From positions 1-47,789 of the forward strand of contig DVIQ01000059.1 of NCBI GenBank assembly GCA_018711185.1: DNA of 47,789 bases, read 5' to 3'. Below the pieces are notes generated by a model. That model did no database searches, had not been told where the DNA came from, and saw nothing but the letters and a program-made list of their open reading frames with translations. The DNA is from Candidatus Limivivens intestinipullorum (lineage in GTDB: Bacteria > Bacillota > Clostridia > Lachnospirales > Lachnospiraceae). The translations under genes were made by a program, and so were the position numbers. Below are positions 1 through 8,123 of this stretch, in pieces. How positions within the stretch are numbered: position 1 is the stretch's first letter; each line of letters opens with the position of its first letter.

Positions 1-85
1 CCGGCCGCGGCGCCGCCGCGGACGCAAGGAAGCTTTGCTTCGTGAATGGAATCCGCACGCGCATCAGCCGCCGCGGGACATAGTC
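1..85. other. Left-edge non-coding stretch
   Basis: This is the region downstream of the PTS gene, cut by the window edge. No coding frame is supported. It has a GC-rich imperfect palindrome at the very start and a short hairpin (GAAGC, 3-nt loop, GCTTC at 29-41). That could belong to a terminator, but there is no clear T-run. A sucrose-6-phosphate hydrolase would be a typical neighbour and is not visible here. Confidence 0.4.
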
Positions 86-1963
86 TTAGTTCACACGGAT
101 GAACGGCTCCATGGCCTGCACCGGACCGTTCTTTAAAGCAGTCACCTCCTGATAATCGTCCGTATTGGTGACAATCACCGGAGTCGTCAGATCATAGCCG
201 GCCTGCCGGATCTTCTCCATATCAAAAGTCAGCAGAAGATCTCCCGTTTTTACCGTGTCTCCTTCCGATACATGAGCCGTATAATACTGGCCGTTTAAAT
301 TTACCGTGTTGATTCCCACATGAATCAGAAGCTCCATTCCGTCCGGTGACGTAACGCCCACCGCGTGCTTTGTGTCAAACAGCGTGGTCACCGTGCCGTC
401 GCAGGGCGATGTAACCCGTCCGGCGTCCGGGACAATGGCTGCTCCCTTTCCCAGAACCTCCGCCGCGAAGGTTTCATCTTTTACTTCTCCCATCGGGATT
501 GCCCGGCCGCTTAAAGGCGCGTACGCAGTGTTCTTCTCCGGCAGAAAATCCGACGTCTTCGCAGGTTCTTCCGATGTATGGACCTTGGCCGTCTCCTCTT
601 TCTCATCTTTAAAAAGCACCCAGGAAACCGCGAAGGAAACACCCACGGAAACCGCCAGGAGGAGCGTATACTGCAGTACATAATTTGTGGTAATCAGGTA
701 TCCGAACAGTCCGGTAATGCCGTAGGCGGAGGCGCCGATCCCGGTGATGCCCGCCACGAGGCCGCCTGCCGCGCCGCCGATCACCGCGGCCGCGAAGGCT
801 TTTGTATACCTGAGGTTTACACCAAAAATAACCGGCTCTGTAATACCCAGAAACGCGGACAGGGAGGACGGCAGAGCCATGGATTTCAGCTTTTTGTTTC
901 TGGTCTTCAGGGCGATGGCCAAAGCAGCGCCGCCCTGGGCTACATTTGCCGCCGTGGCAATGGGCATCCAGGTATTCAGCCCGTTGGTACTTAGAAGTCC
1001 CGCTTCCAGGGCATTGTACATATGGTGGACGCCAGCCACTACGGTGAAGGGATAGGCCGCCCCCGCAAGGGCCGCGCCGATTCCAAAGGGCAGGGTAATC
1101 AAGAACTGCACCGCGTCCAGCACGCCGTTTTCAATCCAGGAGAATACCGGGCCGAAAACCGTAAGGGTCAGATACCCGGTCACCAAAACCGTCACCAAAG
1201 GCGTCACAAACAAGTCGATGATCTCCGGAACCACCTTGTGCAGCCGCTTTTCCAGGGCGGACATAAACCACACGGCGATCACCACGGGAATCACATGGCC
1301 CTGATAACCCACAAGGTTAATGTCATAGAGTCCGAACCAGACGGAAGCCGTGGGTACGGAATCCGCTCCGGCCACGGACCAGGCGTTCATCAGATCGGGA
1401 TGAATCATAATCATGCCGATCACCGCGCCTAAAAACATGTTCCCGCCGAATACCTTTGCCGCGCTGACCGCGATCAGCACAGGCAGAAAGGTAAAAGCCG
1501 CGTTGCTGAACAGATGGATAATCGTGTACGTACCGGACTGAGCCATGTCAGGGAAAACCTGGCTCAAGCCCTCCAGAAGGCCCATGAGAAGGCCGCTTGC
1601 CACGATGGCGGGAATAATCGGCACAAACACATCTCCCAGAGTCTTTATCAGCCGTTTAAACACGTTCTGCTTCGCGTTTGCCGCCTGTTTCACATCCTCT
1701 TTGGATGCGGCGGTAATTCCTGCTATTTTAATAAATTCATCATAAACTTTATTGACCGTGCCGGTTCCGAAAATAATTTGGAGCTGCCCGGAGGCGATAA
1801 AAACGCCTTTGACGCCGTCCACATTTTCAATGGCCTTTTTGTCGCACTTGCTCTCATCTCCCACCACCAGACGAAGCCGTGTGGCACAGTGCGCGGCGGA
1901 TACGATATTCGAAGAGCCTCCGATCAGGTCATAAACCTGCCTGGCCGATTTCTGGTAATCCAT
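86..1963 (-). CDS. scrA: Sucrose-type PTS transporter, EIIBCA fusion
   Basis: Membrane phosphotransferase permease that imports and phosphorylates a sugar, most likely sucrose. The order is EIIB (about 1-85), EIIC (about 105-455, many membrane segments) and EIIA (about 485-615). EIIB has the phosphorylated cysteine in HCATRLR (Cys26). EIIA has the active-site region LLIHVGINT (His548) and a second conserved histidine (His533). At 625 residues it is full length for the glucose/sucrose family with a fused IIA. The opening residues closely resemble streptococcal ScrA, so I prefer sucrose over trehalose or beta-glucoside, but substrate is inferred. The start has a good Shine-Dalgarno (AAGGAGATAACT then ATG). 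It lies downstream of and co-directional with a LacI-family gene, but has its own promoter and operator between them. Confidence 0.88.
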   Translation of the reverse strand: MDYQKSARQVYDLIGGSSNIVSAAHCATRLRLVVGDESKCDKKAIENVDGVKGVFIASGQLQIIFGTGTVNKVYDEFIKIAGITAASKEDVKQAANAKQNVFKRLIKTLGDVFVPIIPAIVASGLLMGLLEGLSQVFPDMAQSGTYTIIHLFSNAAFTFLPVLIAVSAAKVFGGNMFLGAVIGMIMIHPDLMNAWSVAGADSVPTASVWFGLYDINLVGYQGHVIPVVIAVWFMSALEKRLHKVVPEIIDLFVTPLVTVLVTGYLTLTVFGPVFSWIENGVLDAVQFLITLPFGIGAALAGAAYPFTVVAGVHHMYNALEAGLLSTNGLNTWMPIATAANVAQGGAALAIALKTRNKKLKSMALPSSLSAFLGITEPVIFGVNLRYTKAFAAAVIGGAAGGLVAGITGIGASAYGITGLFGYLITTNYVLQYTLLLAVSVGVSFAVSWVLFKDEKEETAKVHTSEEPAKTSDFLPEKNTAYAPLSGRAIPMGEVKDETFAAEVLGKGAAIVPDAGRVTSPCDGTVTTLFDTKHAVGVTSPDGMELLIHVGINTVNLNGQYYTAHVSEGDTVKTGDLLLTFDMEKIRQAGYDLTTPVIVTNTDDYQEVTALKNGPVQAMEPFIRVN

Positions 1964-2049
1964 AGTTATCTCCTTTTCATTGTGGTATCGTTTTCATTTA
2001 ATACTTCTTTTTTCACATATTTTCTTTTTATTTAATTGTGATTTTATAA

Positions 2050-2061
2050 GAGATCGATCTC
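2050..2061. promoter_or_regulatory. LacI-type operator of the PTS gene
   Basis: Perfect 12-bp palindrome GAGATCGATCTC with a central CG, as in LacI-family operators. It sits 14 bp downstream of the -10 hexamer of the minus-strand promoter, so a bound repressor would block the start of transcription. The adjacent LacI-family regulator is the likely ligand. Binding is inferred. Confidence 0.7.
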
Positions 2062-2075
2062 ACTTTTATGATTTT

Positions 2076-2104
2076 ATTATAGGAAATGCCTCTTGATTTG
2101 TAAA
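2076..2104 (-). promoter_or_regulatory. Sigma-A promoter of the PTS gene
   Basis: On the minus strand TTTACA (2099-2104), a 17-bp spacer and a perfect TATAAT (2076-2081). It drives the PTS gene that starts at 1963 and has the palindromic operator just downstream. Confidence 0.75.
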
Positions 2105-2207
2105 TTGATTTTTCCGCCAAAATTCCGGCAGGAAAATTGTGCATATTGTCAGCGGCACGCCCCTGCCCGAAGGCCTTTTTTTCCAAAAGAAACGCGGCTT
2201 TTTCTGG

Positions 2208-2235
2208 AAAAAGAAGAGCCTGTCCTAACGGACAG
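2208..2235 (-). terminator. Terminator of the LacI-family gene
   Basis: On the minus strand, hairpin CTGTCC-GTTA-GGACAG overlaps the stop codon of the regulator and is followed by a T-rich run (GCTCTTCTTTTT). It separates regulator transcription from the PTS promoter. Confidence 0.6.
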
Positions 2236-3205
2236 ACTCTCTTTGAACGACTTCAAACCCCATTTTTATCTCTTTATTTGTATGCTGCCGGCCCGCCAGG
2301 AGATCCAGAAGCATTCTCGCTGCCTCCGCCCCGCTTTCCTGATAAAAAAAACGGATCGTGGAAAGTCTTGGACTTAACGCCTCTCCAACGGCAATGCATC
2401 CCATCCCGGCAAGCTGAATCTCAGAGGGAACCTTTTTCCCAATACGGTTCAGTCCCATCAAAGCGCCCACGGCAATGCTGTCTGTGGCGCATAAGACGGA
2501 ATCCACCTCCGGGTGATCTTCCAAAAGCTTCTGGACCTGGGCACAGCCGGATTCCATGTTAAACTCCGCTTCGATCCGCGCATAATCCCCCGACGGCCGC
2601 CCGGCCTCCACAAGAGCGGCCTCCACGCCCTCCCGGCGTTGCCTCCCCACCGCTTCATCTTTCTCCGTTACACCGATATACCCGAGCCTGGATCCCTTTT
2701 TCAGAAGCAGACCGGCAATGGCTCTGGCCGCCTGAAAATCGTCCTGATAAACGCAGGAATAGCCGTCCAGGCGCTGTCCCAGCAGCACCACCGGAACCTT
2801 GCAGGCCCTTAAAGCCTCCTTGTGCCGGGGGGTTAGGAACGTGGCTATCAGGATTACGCCGTCCACCTCCCGGCTCTGGAACAGCTCCAGATACTTCAGT
2901 TCTTCCCGGATATCATTGGCCGTATTTGCCAGTATCATCCGAAAGTCCTCCCGGTTTATTACCTCGCTGATACCGGCCACCATATGGCTGATGCTGTCCG
3001 AATTGATTTTAGGAATCACCACGCCGATGAGGCTTGTCTTCTTTGTCCGCAGCATTTTTGCCTGGGAGGATGGACGGTAGCCCGTTTCCTCGATAACCTG
3101 ACGGATTCTTTCCTTCTTTTCCTCGCTGACATAGCCGTTGTTCATATAGCGGGATACCGTGGCTCTGGAAACTCCCGCCAGCCTTGCGATTTCGTTGATA
3201 TTCAT
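2225..3205 (-). CDS. scrR: LacI-family sugar repressor, probable sucrose regulator
   Basis: DNA-binding transcriptional repressor of 326 residues. Residues 1-50 form the LacI helix-turn-helix (NEIARLAGVSRATVSRYMNN) with the hinge helix after it. Residues 60-326 are the periplasmic-binding-protein-like sugar-sensing domain, with the usual LIGVVIPKI and DSIAVGAL stretches. The ATG follows GGAGGCGCTGCT. It lies immediately upstream of and parallel to the sucrose-type PTS gene, whose promoter carries a palindrome suited to this family. That pairing, rather than the protein alone, supports the ScrR assignment. The inducer would be sucrose or its phosphorylated product; this is inferred. Confidence 0.82.
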   Translation of the reverse strand: MNINEIARLAGVSRATVSRYMNNGYVSEEKKERIRQVIEETGYRPSSQAKMLRTKKTSLIGVVIPKINSDSISHMVAGISEVINREDFRMILANTANDIREELKYLELFQSREVDGVILIATFLTPRHKEALRACKVPVVLLGQRLDGYSCVYQDDFQAARAIAGLLLKKGSRLGYIGVTEKDEAVGRQRREGVEAALVEAGRPSGDYARIEAEFNMESGCAQVQKLLEDHPEVDSVLCATDSIAVGALMGLNRIGKKVPSEIQLAGMGCIAVGEALSPRLSTIRFFYQESGAEAARMLLDLLAGRQHTNKEIKMGFEVVQRESVR

Positions 3206-3331
3206 AGCAGCGCCTCCCGTTTTCTGTCTAGAAGTATAGAAGAATCCACACTCTTTGTCAATATCGGAAGGCCTGGTCGGTTTTTTCCATATTTTTCCAG
3301 AAAATTTTCTTTATGTATGTAAAAAATATGC

Positions 3332-3337
3332 TATAAT
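3332..3337 (+). promoter_or_regulatory. Probable promoter (-10) of the diguanylate cyclase gene
   Basis: TATAAT at 3332-3337 in the context ATGCTATAATGAC, about 60 bp before the GTG start. No convincing -35 hexamer is visible (CTTTAT at the right distance). The promoter may therefore be weak or activator-dependent. Confidence 0.5.
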
Positions 3338-3398
3338 GACATTCATGATAATTATGCCGCGCTTCGCGGTTCCACTACAGCGCAAGGAGGATGGTACC

Positions 3399-4721
3399 GT
3401 GGTAAAAGACTTGCTTACCCGTTTTTTTGATGCCTACCTGGTCCAAAGAGATTTGGAAACTGCCCTCTCTTTACTGTCCGACGACGTTATGAGTCTCGGA
3501 ACCGGGGCCCAGGAAATAGCCCTATCAAAAGAAGAACTCCGTTCACTGATGTCAGATGAATTTAAAAGTCTGCCCGGAGGCTTTCATTACGAAATCAGCC
3601 AATACCGGGAAAGAAAATACCGCGAGGATCTGTACGGGGTCTTCTGTACGGTTCTGACTTCCCTGGCGGACGAAAGCGGAGGAGAATTATCCTTGCAGAC
3701 AAGGCTGACCATGACTGCGGCAAAGCTTGCGGATTCCTGGAAAATCATCAATCTCCACATGTCCACTCCCTCTGACCAGCAGGAAGGTGAAGAATTTTTC
3801 CCTGTCAAATATGGCAGACAGGCCATCGGAAAGCTGGACGCGTCAGCCGGGAAGAAGCTCATTGAGCTCATGCTGTCCATGCTGCCCGGAGGCATTATGG
3901 GCGGTTATCTGGAAAAGGGATTTCCGCTCTATATTATCAACAACACGATGCTGAGCTATCTTGGATATACCTATGAGGAGCTTGTGGAAGAGACCGGCGA
4001 GGAAATGCAGAAAATCATTGCCCCGGAGGATTGGGACCGGGTGGAAAAAACGATTTACGAAAGCCTGGAAAAGACCGGCGAATACGATGTTCAGTACCGT
4101 GTCATCCGCAAGGACGGAACAAGGCTCTGGGTTGACGACAAAGGCCACGAAATCGTCACGGAAGACGGCAGACGGGCCATGGTCAGCGTTATGCTGGATG
4201 TCAACGAAAACATACGGCTCCAGGAGCGGCTCCGCAAGGAAGCCATGGAAGATCCGCTCACCGGCATTCTCAATCGCAAGGGAGCGATTGTCCGCATTGA
4301 AAAGTATCTGTCTGACCGGCAGTCCGGCGCCATGTTTCTGCTGGACATCGATAATTTCAAACAATTAAACGATACCTTCGGCCACCAGGCAGGCGACAGG
4401 GTACTCCAGCTTCTGGCTGATATCATAAAGCAAAACTCCCGGGAGGAGGATGTGGCAGCCCGCATCGGAGGCGACGAATTCCTGCTTTTTCTCCCAGGAT
4501 GCACCGCAAAACGCGTTCTTTCGGCAAAAGCCAAAAGCATCTGCGACGCCTTTTGGAGCGCCGGTTCTGTTTATAAGCCGGTAGCGCTCTCCGTCAGCAT
4601 CGGCATTACCGTGTGCCAGGAAAGCTGCAGCTTTGATTTTCTATTCAAACAGGCGGATGACCGGCTGTACGCTGTGAAGAAACACGGAAAGGGAAGCTTT
4701 CAATATACGGACGAGCCGTAA
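3399..4721 (+). CDS. Diguanylate cyclase with SnoaL-like and PAS sensor domains
   Basis: Makes cyclic di-GMP from GTP; no transmembrane segment, so cytosolic. Start is GTG at 3399, eight bases after a perfect AAGGAGG, giving 440 residues; the open frame continues upstream without a better start. Residues 1-115 look like an NTF2/SnoaL fold, 150-270 is a PAS domain (GYTYEELVEETGEEM, RKDGTRLWVDDKG), and 280-440 is GGDEF. The catalytic GGDEF (357-361) is intact. An RxxD inhibitory site (REED, 348-351) lies the canonical five residues upstream, so product inhibition is expected. There is no EAL domain. The SnoaL-plus-PAS input suggests sensing of a small soluble ligand, unidentified. It is monocistronic and ends at a strong terminator. 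Confidence 0.85.
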   Translation: MVKDLLTRFFDAYLVQRDLETALSLLSDDVMSLGTGAQEIALSKEELRSLMSDEFKSLPGGFHYEISQYRERKYREDLYGVFCTVLTSLADESGGELSLQTRLTMTAAKLADSWKIINLHMSTPSDQQEGEEFFPVKYGRQAIGKLDASAGKKLIELMLSMLPGGIMGGYLEKGFPLYIINNTMLSYLGYTYEELVEETGEEMQKIIAPEDWDRVEKTIYESLEKTGEYDVQYRVIRKDGTRLWVDDKGHEIVTEDGRRAMVSVMLDVNENIRLQERLRKEAMEDPLTGILNRKGAIVRIEKYLSDRQSGAMFLLDIDNFKQLNDTFGHQAGDRVLQLLADIIKQNSREEDVAARIGGDEFLLFLPGCTAKRVLSAKAKSICDAFWSAGSVYKPVALSVSIGITVCQESCSFDFLFKQADDRLYAVKKHGKGSFQYTDEP

Positions 4722-4736
4722 TCGTTCTCCTACGCC

Positions 4737-4781
4737 AAAACGGCTGCGAAAACAGAAAATTTCCGTTTTCGCAGCCGTTTT
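4737..4781. terminator. Strong hairpin terminator between converging genes
   Basis: A perfect 17-bp inverted repeat: AAAACGGCTGCGAAAAC (4737-4753), an 11-nt loop, and its exact complement (4765-4781), with A/T-rich flanks on both sides. It sits between the diguanylate cyclase (+) and leuS (-) and can stop transcription from both. Confidence 0.85.
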
Positions 4782-4847
4782 GCTTTTTCAGATCCCGCGC
4801 ACCGGACGCGCATGCAATCCGGCGCGCAGAATTCCTCAAACCCTTCC

Positions 4848-7259
4848 TTACTTCGCTACGATGTTAATGATCTTCTTCGGCACGTAAATTTCTTTCACAA
4901 TATTTCCTGTGAGACGGTCTCCAAGGGCCTCTTTTCCTTTGGCAATGGCCTCTTCCTTGGAAGCTTCCGCGGGAATCCGGATTACCGCGCGGGTCTTTCC
5001 GTTTACCTGCACCGGAATTTCCAGCTCGTCATCCTTCATGGCTTCCTCATCGTGCTCCGGCCAGCGGCAGTTAAAGACGCTCTCCGTACCGCCAAGCTGC
5101 TGCCACAGCTCCTCCGCCAGATGCGGAGCGAAAGGCGCCAGAAGTACCACGGCTGTTTTCAGGGTTTCCTTGTCGATACCGCCGTTTTTGGCCATATCAA
5201 TCATTTTGTTGTTGTATTCCATGAAGCCGGAGATTACCGTGTTCAGGCTGAAGCTCTCCAGACGCTGGGTAATCAGATGAACCATCTTATGGCGCAGCTT
5301 CACCATTTCCTTCGTAGGCTCCACGTCTTTGTCCTTGTTGTCCATCACCAGGTTCCAGAATTTATTCAGGAAACGGTAAACGCCGTCAATTCCACGGTCG
5401 TCCCACTCAGCGTCCAGCTCGGGCGGGCCAACGAACAGCTCATACATTCTCAGAGAATCGCAGCCATAGTCTCTCACCAAATCGTCCGGGGAAATGACAT
5501 TGCCCTTGGACTTGCTCATCTTAATGCCGTTCTTTCCGGTAATCATTCCCTGATTGAAAAGCTTCTGGAACGGCTCGTCAAAATCGATCACGCCGATATC
5601 ATACAGGAACTTCGTATAGAACCTGGAGTACAGCAGATGCAGAACCGCGTGCTCAACACCGCCGATATACATATCAACGGGAAGATACTTGTCCGCCTTC
5701 TCTCTGGATACCAGCTCTTTGTCATTGTGGGCGTCCACATAGCGGAGGAAATACCAGGAAGAACCTGCCCATTGAGGCATGGTGTTCGTCTCTCTCTTGG
5801 CATCGCCGCCGCAGACCGGACACTTGCAGTTTACCCAGTCCGTAATGGCCGCCAGGGGGGATTCTCCCGTTCCAGTGGGCTCGTAAGACTCCACATCCGG
5901 CAGACGTAAGGGCAGCTCCTCCTCCGGAACCGGCACATTTCCACACTTTGGGCAGTGTACAATGGGAATCGGCTCGCCCCAGTAGCGCTGACGGGAAAAT
6001 ACCCAGTCTCTCAGCTTATAGTTCACTGTCTTCCGGCCAATGCCCATCTTTTCAATGATGGCCGGTCCCTCTTTTTTCATATAGTCCGAAGGCTTTCCGT
6101 TCCACTCGCCGGAGTTGATCAGGATTCCGGAGGGAGCCGTGTAGGCTTCCGTCATGTTTTCGATTTCTTTTCCGTCCTTAGAAATAACCTGGACGATGGG
6201 AAGGCCGAACTTCTTCGCGAACTCAAAGTCACGGTCGTCATGAGCGGGAACGCACATGATGGCGCCTGTGCCGTAGTCCGCCAGCACGTAATCGGACAGC
6301 CAGATGGGTACCTTCGCTCCGTTTAAGGGATTAATCGCGTAGCTTCCCGTGAAGACACCGGTTTTTTCCTTATCCTGGAGACGGTCCACATTTGACTTCA
6401 TGGACGCGTCATAAATGTACTTCTCCACTGCCTCCTTTGTCTCGGGAGTTGCCAGCGAAGCCGCCATGGCGTGTTCGGGAGCCAGCACCATAAAGGTAGC
6501 TCCGTGAAGCGTATCCGGCCTGGTGGTGTAAACCGTAATCTTCTCTTCTCTTCCGTCGATGGGGAAATCCACCTCCGCGCCGTAGGACTTGCCGATCCAG
6601 TCCGTCTGCATCTTCTTTACCTTTTCCGGCCAGTCAAGCTTGTCCAGGTCGTTTAACAGACGGTCCGCGTACTTGGTGATACGGAGCATCCACTGGCGCA
6701 GATTTTTCTTCGTCACCGGCGTGCCGCAGCGCTCGCAGATTCCGTTTACCACTTCCTCATTGGCAAGACCTGTTTTACAGGAAGGACACCAGTTAATCGG
6801 GAACTCCTTCTCATAGGCAAGCCCTTCTTTAAACATCTTTACAAAAATCCACTGGGTCCACTTGTAGAAATTCGGATCCGTGGTATTTACTTCCATATCC
6901 CAGTCATAAATCGAAGCGATCTCATTGATCTGGCGTTTGATATTCGCGATATTTTCCGCCGTGGAAATCGCCGGATGCTGGCCAGTTTTAATGGCGTAGT
7001 TCTCAGCCGGAAGCCCGAAAGCATCCCATCCCATGGGATGAATCAGATAATACCCCTGAAGCATCTTATAACGGCTCCATACGTCCGAAATCACGTAGCC
7101 TCTCCAATGCCCCACGTGAAGACCGTTTCCGGACGGATACGGGAACATGTCCAGACAGTAGTATTTCGGCTTTTTGCCGTCATTTACGTTTACCGGGTGT
7201 TCTTCCCAGATATTGCGCCATTTTTTCTCAATGGCCTTATGGTTATAAGGGACTGCCAT
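4848..7259 (-). CDS. leuS: Leucine-tRNA ligase
   Basis: Class I aminoacyl-tRNA synthetase that charges tRNA-Leu in the cytosol. The 803 residues match bacterial LeuRS. The HIGH motif is HVGH (48-51) inside YPSGNGLHVGHWRGY. KMSKS is at 580-584. The editing (CP1) domain between them carries the TTRPDT stretch (VYTTRPDTLHGATF), and zinc-binding cysteines appear in CPSCKTG...CERCG and CPKCG...CPVCG. The C-terminal anticodon-binding region ends normally. It is transcribed alone from a good promoter; I looked for a T-box leader and none is present in the short leader. Confidence 0.97.
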   Translation of the reverse strand: MAVPYNHKAIEKKWRNIWEEHPVNVNDGKKPKYYCLDMFPYPSGNGLHVGHWRGYVISDVWSRYKMLQGYYLIHPMGWDAFGLPAENYAIKTGQHPAISTAENIANIKRQINEIASIYDWDMEVNTTDPNFYKWTQWIFVKMFKEGLAYEKEFPINWCPSCKTGLANEEVVNGICERCGTPVTKKNLRQWMLRITKYADRLLNDLDKLDWPEKVKKMQTDWIGKSYGAEVDFPIDGREEKITVYTTRPDTLHGATFMVLAPEHAMAASLATPETKEAVEKYIYDASMKSNVDRLQDKEKTGVFTGSYAINPLNGAKVPIWLSDYVLADYGTGAIMCVPAHDDRDFEFAKKFGLPIVQVISKDGKEIENMTEAYTAPSGILINSGEWNGKPSDYMKKEGPAIIEKMGIGRKTVNYKLRDWVFSRQRYWGEPIPIVHCPKCGNVPVPEEELPLRLPDVESYEPTGTGESPLAAITDWVNCKCPVCGGDAKRETNTMPQWAGSSWYFLRYVDAHNDKELVSREKADKYLPVDMYIGGVEHAVLHLLYSRFYTKFLYDIGVIDFDEPFQKLFNQGMITGKNGIKMSKSKGNVISPDDLVRDYGCDSLRMYELFVGPPELDAEWDDRGIDGVYRFLNKFWNLVMDNKDKDVEPTKEMVKLRHKMVHLITQRLESFSLNTVISGFMEYNNKMIDMAKNGGIDKETLKTAVVLLAPFAPHLAEELWQQLGGTESVFNCRWPEHDEEAMKDDELEIPVQVNGKTRAVIRIPAEASKEEAIAKGKEALGDRLTGNIVKEIYVPKKIINIVAK

Positions 7260-7309
7260 TGTTTTTCTCCTCCTAGCATCTTTCTAATGAACGTTCTCGA
7301 CTATTCTCA

Positions 7310-7338
7310 ATTTTACTCATACCGCTTGCATTTGTCAA
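7310..7338 (-). promoter_or_regulatory. Promoter of leuS
   Basis: On the minus strand, consensus TTGACA (7333-7338), a 17-bp spacer and TAAAAT (7310-7315), about 50 bp before the leuS start. It overlaps a promoter facing the other way. Confidence 0.75.
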
Positions 7339-7353
7339 TAGATGGAGTATACT
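7326..7353 (+). promoter_or_regulatory. Promoter of the DUF1461 gene
   Basis: TTGCAT (7326-7331), a 16-bp spacer and TATACT (7348-7353). It overlaps the -35 of the divergent leuS promoter, so the two probably compete for RNA polymerase. Confidence 0.5.
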
Positions 7354-7366
7354 AAAAACCAGCGTG

Positions 7367-7383
7367 GGTAACGGTTCGTTACC
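7367..7383. repeat. Short perfect hairpin in the 5' leader
   Basis: GGTAACG, loop GTT, CGTTACC: a perfect 7-bp stem in the leader of the DUF1461 gene. It resembles the outer arms of the dispersed GTAACCGTTCAG palindrome but lacks the inner arms, so membership of that family is uncertain. Confidence 0.4.
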
Positions 7384-7427
7384 ATTCACAGCAGCCGCAA
7401 ACAATACTCACGAAAGGAATTTTTTCT

Positions 7428-8084
7428 ATGAAACCGACCATATCGAAACGTTTTTCTCTGCCGGCCGTCTTTTTCGGCCTGTGCGGCATGGTTTTCTTTT
7501 TGTCACTCTCGGTAACCCTGACCTTGAACGCCCGTTTCCTGTATTATATGGACATTGACGCGCTTGCCGCCGATACCGGCATGAAAGCCGCCGAGATCCG
7601 GGAAAACTACGGTGCCCTCATCGACTACAACTCCATCACAGGGCCGGAAATCTTAACGTTTCCCACTCTTCCCATGTCGGAAACGGGACGCGTTCATTTT
7701 GAGGAGGTCAAGGTGCTGTTTGTGGGCCTGGAGTACGCCTGCATCGTCTCCGGCCTTCTGTTCGCGGCCGGCGCCGTCTGGCTTTTAAAAAAGAAAAAAG
7801 ATCCCAGGTTTTTGTTTTATGCCTGGCTGTTTGGAACCGTCATCCCCGCCCTGGCCGCCCTGCTGGCAGCTGTAAACTGGGACTGGTTTTTTACCGCATT
7901 CCACCATGTGATGTTCCGTAACAACTACTGGATCTTCGACGCCTCCACGGATCCCATCATCCTCCTTTTGCCGGACACCTATTTTCTTAAATGTCTGGTT
8001 GTCATTATCGTACTGATGCTTCTTTTCGTCCAGGGCTGCGGTCTTCTGTACCGCCGTCTCCGCCCCAGGCGGAATCCGGCCTGA
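7428..8084 (+). CDS. TIGR01906/DUF1461 integral membrane protein
   Basis: A 218-residue membrane protein of unknown function, common in Clostridia. There are four to five hydrophobic segments: one at about 12-35, two in the middle (105-125 and 132-150) and one near 185-207. The family-specific stretch between the last two (FHHVMFRNNYWIFDASTDPI) is present and is the main reason for the call. A poly-Lys/Arg tail lies on the cytosolic side. The ATG follows an AAAGGAATTTTTTCT ribosome binding site. It converges on recJ, 39 bp downstream. Confidence 0.75.
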   Translation: MKPTISKRFSLPAVFFGLCGMVFFLSLSVTLTLNARFLYYMDIDALAADTGMKAAEIRENYGALIDYNSITGPEILTFPTLPMSETGRVHFEEVKVLFVGLEYACIVSGLLFAAGAVWLLKKKKDPRFLFYAWLFGTVIPALAALLAAVNWDWFFTAFHHVMFRNNYWIFDASTDPIILLLPDTYFLKCLVVIIVLMLLFVQGCGLLYRRLRPRRNPA

Positions 8085-8123
8085 TCCCCGTCCTTGGGAC
8101 ATTTTCCCGGCGCGAAAGGAGCC

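Noticed and set aside
3381-3401. T-box-like string (GGATGGTACCGTGG) before the diguanylate cyclase
   Set aside because: It is the ribosome binding site and GTG start of that gene. There is no specifier loop, no terminator/antiterminator pair, and the gene is not amino-acid related.
7260-7340. Possible T-box leader for leuS
   Set aside because: The leader between promoter and start is only about 50 bases and has no T-box sequence or terminator.
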